Positions 61,568 to 64,000 of a stretch of DNA of 64,000 nucleotides are shown piece by piece. Location: positions 1 to 64,000 of the forward strand of contig NZ_CANMJB010000004.1 of the NCBI RefSeq assembly GCF_947498175.1, written 5' to 3'. A model generated the notes under the pieces. That model was not told the DNA's origin and searched no databases. It worked only from the letters and a program-made list of their open reading frames with translations. Within the stretch, counting starts at the first letter, position 1. Each line of letters opens with the position of its first letter. The translations under genes were made by a program, and so were the position numbers. Source of the stretch: an uncultured Algimonas sp. (GTDB lineage Bacteria; Pseudomonadota; Alphaproteobacteria; Caulobacterales; Maricaulaceae).

Positions 61568-62287
61568 GTGCCGACCCGATCGCCCCGCCCGCCCAGACCC
61601 GAGTCACCGCGCCTGCCGGCTGCGCAATTCTGGGGACTGGTCGTCGCCGTCTTCATGATGATGCAGCTGCCTTTCGTGCGGCTTCCGGTGCTGTTCCTGT
61701 CCACTTGGGCGCATGAACTCGGACACGGTCTCGGCGCGCTGATGACAGGCGGGCGGTTTCTGGAACTGACCGTCTATCCTGACTTCTCCGGCGTTGCGCT
61801 GACGCAGACATATGGCGTCGTCTCGCGCGCGGCGGTCATCATCGTCGGCCTGATAGGGCCGAGCGTGCTCGGTGTGTTGATGATCGGGCTGACCCGGGGG
61901 CTGGGGCGCTACAGGCTGGCGATGATGGGGCTGTCGGCCCTGTTGGCAACATCGCTGATCTGGGCGGCGGATCTCTTCACGTTCGCCGCGGTCGGTGCAG
62001 GAGCGCTGTTGACGGGTCTAGTGGGGTGGATGCTGCCGGACCGGGCATTGCTCTATGTCGCCTATATCCTCGCCATCGCGCTCTGCCTCAGCGCACTGAC
62101 GGGCTTCGGCTATTTCTTCATCGGCAACGCCGAAGTGGCGGGGGCCGAATACCGGTCCGATACGGGCGTGCTCGCCGATCTGTGGGGCGGGCCGTATTGG
62201 CTTTGGGGCGGCCTGCTGGCCTTGCTGTCGGTCGGTCTTCTGGCCGTCGGGGTGATCGCCTCCGACCGGTTGGCGCGGCAGCGCTGA
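61568..62287 (+). CDS. M50B-type membrane metallopeptidase
   Basis: A 239-residue membrane protein with the zinc site HELGH (49-53, AHELGHGLGALMTGG) inside a helix, and about six membrane segments. A downstream ASDRLARQR tail is cytoplasmic. The peptidase M50B family includes site-2-like proteases. Start is GTG at 61568 (VPTRSP); a downstream start would cut the first helix. It follows the flagellar operon but has no evident flagellar role. Confidence 0.8.
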   Translation: MPTRSPRPPRPESPRLPAAQFWGLVVAVFMMMQLPFVRLPVLFLSTWAHELGHGLGALMTGGRFLELTVYPDFSGVALTQTYGVVSRAAVIIVGLIGPSVLGVLMIGLTRGLGRYRLAMMGLSALLATSLIWAADLFTFAAVGAGALLTGLVGWMLPDRALLYVAYILAIALCLSALTGFGYFFIGNAEVAGAEYRSDTGVLADLWGGPYWLWGGLLALLSVGLLAVGVIASDRLARQR

Positions 62288-62291
62288 ACTT

Positions 62292-62954
62292 CTATCGTCT
62301 CGGTTTGGAAGAGCCGAAGATCTTGCGCCAGCGCGACTGCACCCGGTCCGTGCCCGCATCGACCGACCGTCCGACTTCGCGCGCCGCGTCGCCGATGCTG
62401 TCGCCGACCGCGTCCAGCGTCGGATCGATGCGCTTGGCCTTCCAGCGCCGGACGCTGCGCCAGATCGTGAACCACAGGCCCAGCAACAGGCCGATGAACA
62501 CAATGTTGAACCAGGGGATCAGCATCGCATCCGGCCCGGTGACGCGGCGGAAAGACGTCGCATTGGGATAGACGGAGAACATTTTGATGCGCCAGCCATA
62601 ATGGCGCACCGCAACCCATGTGTCGTCCTCGCGCGCCAGGCTTTGCGCATCCGCCGTCAGGTCGCCGCTATCGAACTTGAAATAGGGCGGGAAGCCCCAG
62701 CCCGTATCCTCATTGCGGTAGACGCGGGCGCGTCCGGTCTCCGTCCGGGCGTTGATGAAGCGCACGTCGCGCGTACCGCCTTCGACCGTGCCGATGTCCG
62801 CGCGGTCCCAGAACGGCGCGCTTGAGCCGACATCGATGCGTTTGACTTCGGTCCCGACGATCTGAACCACGTCCCGGTCGGGAAGGTAGTAGTTGAGCAG
62901 CACGGCGCCGACGGTGAACAGCAACAACGCCGGCAAATGTCTGAGATATTTCAT
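62292..62954 (-). CDS. DUF1523 family membrane protein
   Basis: A 220-residue protein with a membrane helix at the N-terminus (about 5-25) and one near residues 147-167 (IPWFNIVFIGLLLGLWFTIW). Between them is a periplasmic domain with GVPYFKFDSGDL-like (FPPYFKFDSGDLTADAQSL) and VRHYGWRIKMFSVYPNA. The C-terminus is basic and amphipathic. Family function unknown. It is the last of three minus-strand genes. Confidence 0.82.
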   Translation of the reverse strand: MKYLRHLPALLLFTVGAVLLNYYLPDRDVVQIVGTEVKRIDVGSSAPFWDRADIGTVEGGTRDVRFINARTETGRARVYRNEDTGWGFPPYFKFDSGDLTADAQSLAREDDTWVAVRHYGWRIKMFSVYPNATSFRRVTGPDAMLIPWFNIVFIGLLLGLWFTIWRSVRRWKAKRIDPTLDAVGDSIGDAAREVGRSVDAGTDRVQSRWRKIFGSSKPRR

Positions 62955-62969
62955 GACAGTCTCCTCGGT

Positions 62970-63248
62970 CTATCCGTACTGGGCCAGCCAGACCAGAAAG
63001 GTCGCGAGCGCACCGGGGATGGCATAGACGAACAGGAACAGCTTCGGACGCAGGGAGCGGCTGTAATCGGTCATTCCGCGCGCGACATATTCGTCCTCGG
63101 TCCCGGTACGGCGCAACAGGTCCGTTCCGGCCTCGTATTCGTCCCGCAGACGTGCGCGTTCGCGCCAGCGGCTCCATTGGCTGAGCGCGATATAGACCAC
63201 GGTCAGGATCGCGAAAATGATGACGATGCCGCGTATCAGTCCGATCAT
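62970..63248 (-). CDS. Small membrane protein
   Basis: A 92-residue protein with two membrane helices (about 5-20 and 70-90) and a charged cytoplasmic middle (WRERARLRDEYEAGTDLLRR). It starts by overlapping the upstream gene's stop by 4 bases and ends 15 bases before the DUF1523 start, so all three are one operon. No family recognised. Confidence 0.68.
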   Translation of the reverse strand: MIGLIRGIVIIFAILTVVYIALSQWSRWRERARLRDEYEAGTDLLRRTGTEDEYVARGMTDYSRSLRPKLFLFVYAIPGALATFLVWLAQYG

Positions 63249-64000
63249 CGGCGTTTCCCCTTCTTGCGCTTCTTGCCGCTATCCTTCTGGCGCTTGTCGT
63301 AGGCGCGGCGCTGCTTGGAACGGTGGCGCCAATCATCGTCGTCGCGGTCGTCGTCATCGTCATCGCCGCGCCCGGCCCAGCCGCGGCTTTCCGCCCAGGG
63401 ATTGGCGCGCCGGGCCTTGCGGTCACCGCGCGAACGACGGCGGCGTTCCGGTTCTTCCTCCATGCTTGGTTCGCGCCCGAACAGGGCTTCACGCGCGCCC
63501 GCCTTGTCCATCGCATATTCCTCTTCCAGGAATTGCACGACGAAAGCGCGCTTGCTCTCCGACCAGCCGCGATAGGCGTCGTAGAAGAGTGGCTTGTGGC
63601 AGATGTAGAGCTGGCGGAAATCGAGCCGTGACAGATCGGTCAGCAGCATGTTGACCAGATCGCGGTCGCGGTGGCTTGATCCGCGCAGCGCGTAGAAGAA
63701 GGCCGGATGGTCGGGGCCGAGCTTGGGCACGCGCCCGCCCATCGAGGCCCAACGCCACACATCCATCAGCCCGTCATATTCCGGCGGGAGTTTCTTGGCG
63801 TAACGGCGTTCCAGCTGGCGCATGTTGCGCCGTGACAGGCCGTCAAGATCGTGCCCGGCCTCGGCGGCCGTCATGGCGACGATGAAGTCCATCTTCTGGC
63901 GGATGATCAACGCGCTGTCCTGATTGGGCCGCTGCACGATCAGTTCGGTCAGCCCCTCGGCATAAAGCCAGTCGGACATCTCCGCGCGCTGATCGAAGGT
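63245..64000 (-). CDS. Partial gene, protein of unknown function with charged tail (5' end outside the window)
   Basis: The frame is open to the window edge. An internal ATG at 63979 gives 244 residues, but seven more codons (TFDQRAE) continue upstream, so the true start may be outside. Residues are mostly hydrophilic, with SRRNMRQLERRYAKKLP and LICHKPL-type (LYICHKPLFYDAYRGW). The C-terminus is low-complexity: an acidic run (GDDDDDDRDDDDW) then a very basic end (KDSGKKRKKGKRR). No family recognised. It overlaps the small membrane gene. Confidence 0.6.
   Translation of the reverse strand, partial: TFDQRAEMSDWLYAEGLTELIVQRPNQDSALIIRQKMDFIVAMTAAEAGHDLDGLSRRNMRQLERRYAKKLPPEYDGLMDVWRWASMGGRVPKLGPDHPAFFYALRGSSHRDRDLVNMLLTDLSRLDFRQLYICHKPLFYDAYRGWSESKRAFVVQFLEEEYAMDKAGAREALFGREPSMEEEPERRRRSRGDRKARRANPWAESRGWAGRGDDDDDDRDDDDWRHRSKQRRAYDKRQKDSGKKRKKGKRR

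Overview
This is a GC-rich chromosomal window from an alphaproteobacterium, most likely a stalked or budding marine type (Caulobacterales/Maricaulales, Hyphomonadaceae-like). The evidence is a flaF-flbT flagellin locus, a DUF1217 flagellar protein, DUF6468 and MotE-type motility proteins, an archaeal-type class I lysyl-tRNA synthetase, a bifunctional malic enzyme, and TTAA-N7-TTAA-like (CtrA-type) boxes in front of flagellar operons. Genus-level assignment is inference. No rRNA, tRNA, CRISPR array, insertion sequence or prophage was recognised.

Positions 1-27,500 are mostly ordinary metabolism and housekeeping: methionine gamma-lyase with a divergent Lrp-type regulator; a PhoD phosphatase, hydrolase, metallo-beta-lactamase and 2-hydroxyacid dehydrogenase group; an SH3 protein; a large DUF4175 protein; a homocysteine methyltransferase facing a cobalamin riboswitch and a BtuB-like receptor; a GumN/TraB lipoprotein; an unassigned radical SAM protein; dCTP deaminase; ApaG; RlmN; LysK; MaeB; and the nitrogen pair glnB-glnA. 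Several palindromic, REP-like intergenic elements are scattered here.

Positions 27,500-29,340 are a small accessory island unlike its surroundings. It holds (a) an AT-rich, self-contained cassette (promoter, 5' hairpin, strong RBS, 61-codon ORF, 13-bp-stem terminator) encoding a double-glycine leader peptide, a bacteriocin- or signal-like precursor with no exporter nearby; and (b) a decayed three-gene operon (ArsR regulator, SRPBCC/AHSA1 protein, small unknown protein) in which every gene is broken but the ArsR operator palindrome is still readable. This is the best place to look for something undescribed.

Positions 29,360-61,540 are one continuous flagellar and motility locus of about 35 genes in several divergent operons: fliL-DUF6468-motE; fliF-fliH/flbE-fliN-fliP-fliG; motB-flgE-flgK-flgL-flgI; fliM-motA-(MotC-like)-flgF-flgG-flgA-flgH-(second FliL-like); fliK-flgD; flgJ-flgN-like; flagellin-flaF-flbT-DUF1217; fliI; flgB-flgC-fliE-fliQ-flhA-fliR-flhB-(FliJ-like). 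It would build most of a complete flagellum: MS ring, C ring, export gate and ATPase, rod, L and P rings, hook, hook-filament junction, one flagellin, and the proton stator. FliO, a filament cap (FliD) and the flagellar sigma/activator genes were not seen. Oddities are fliG placed after fliP, a Met/Asp/Pro-rich N-terminal extension on FliN, a 17-codon mini-ORF bridging fliF and flbE, and a His-rich second FliL-like protein.

The final 2.5 kb carries an M50B-type membrane metallopeptidase, a DUF1523 protein, a small membrane protein and a partial gene with an acidic/basic tail running off the window edge.
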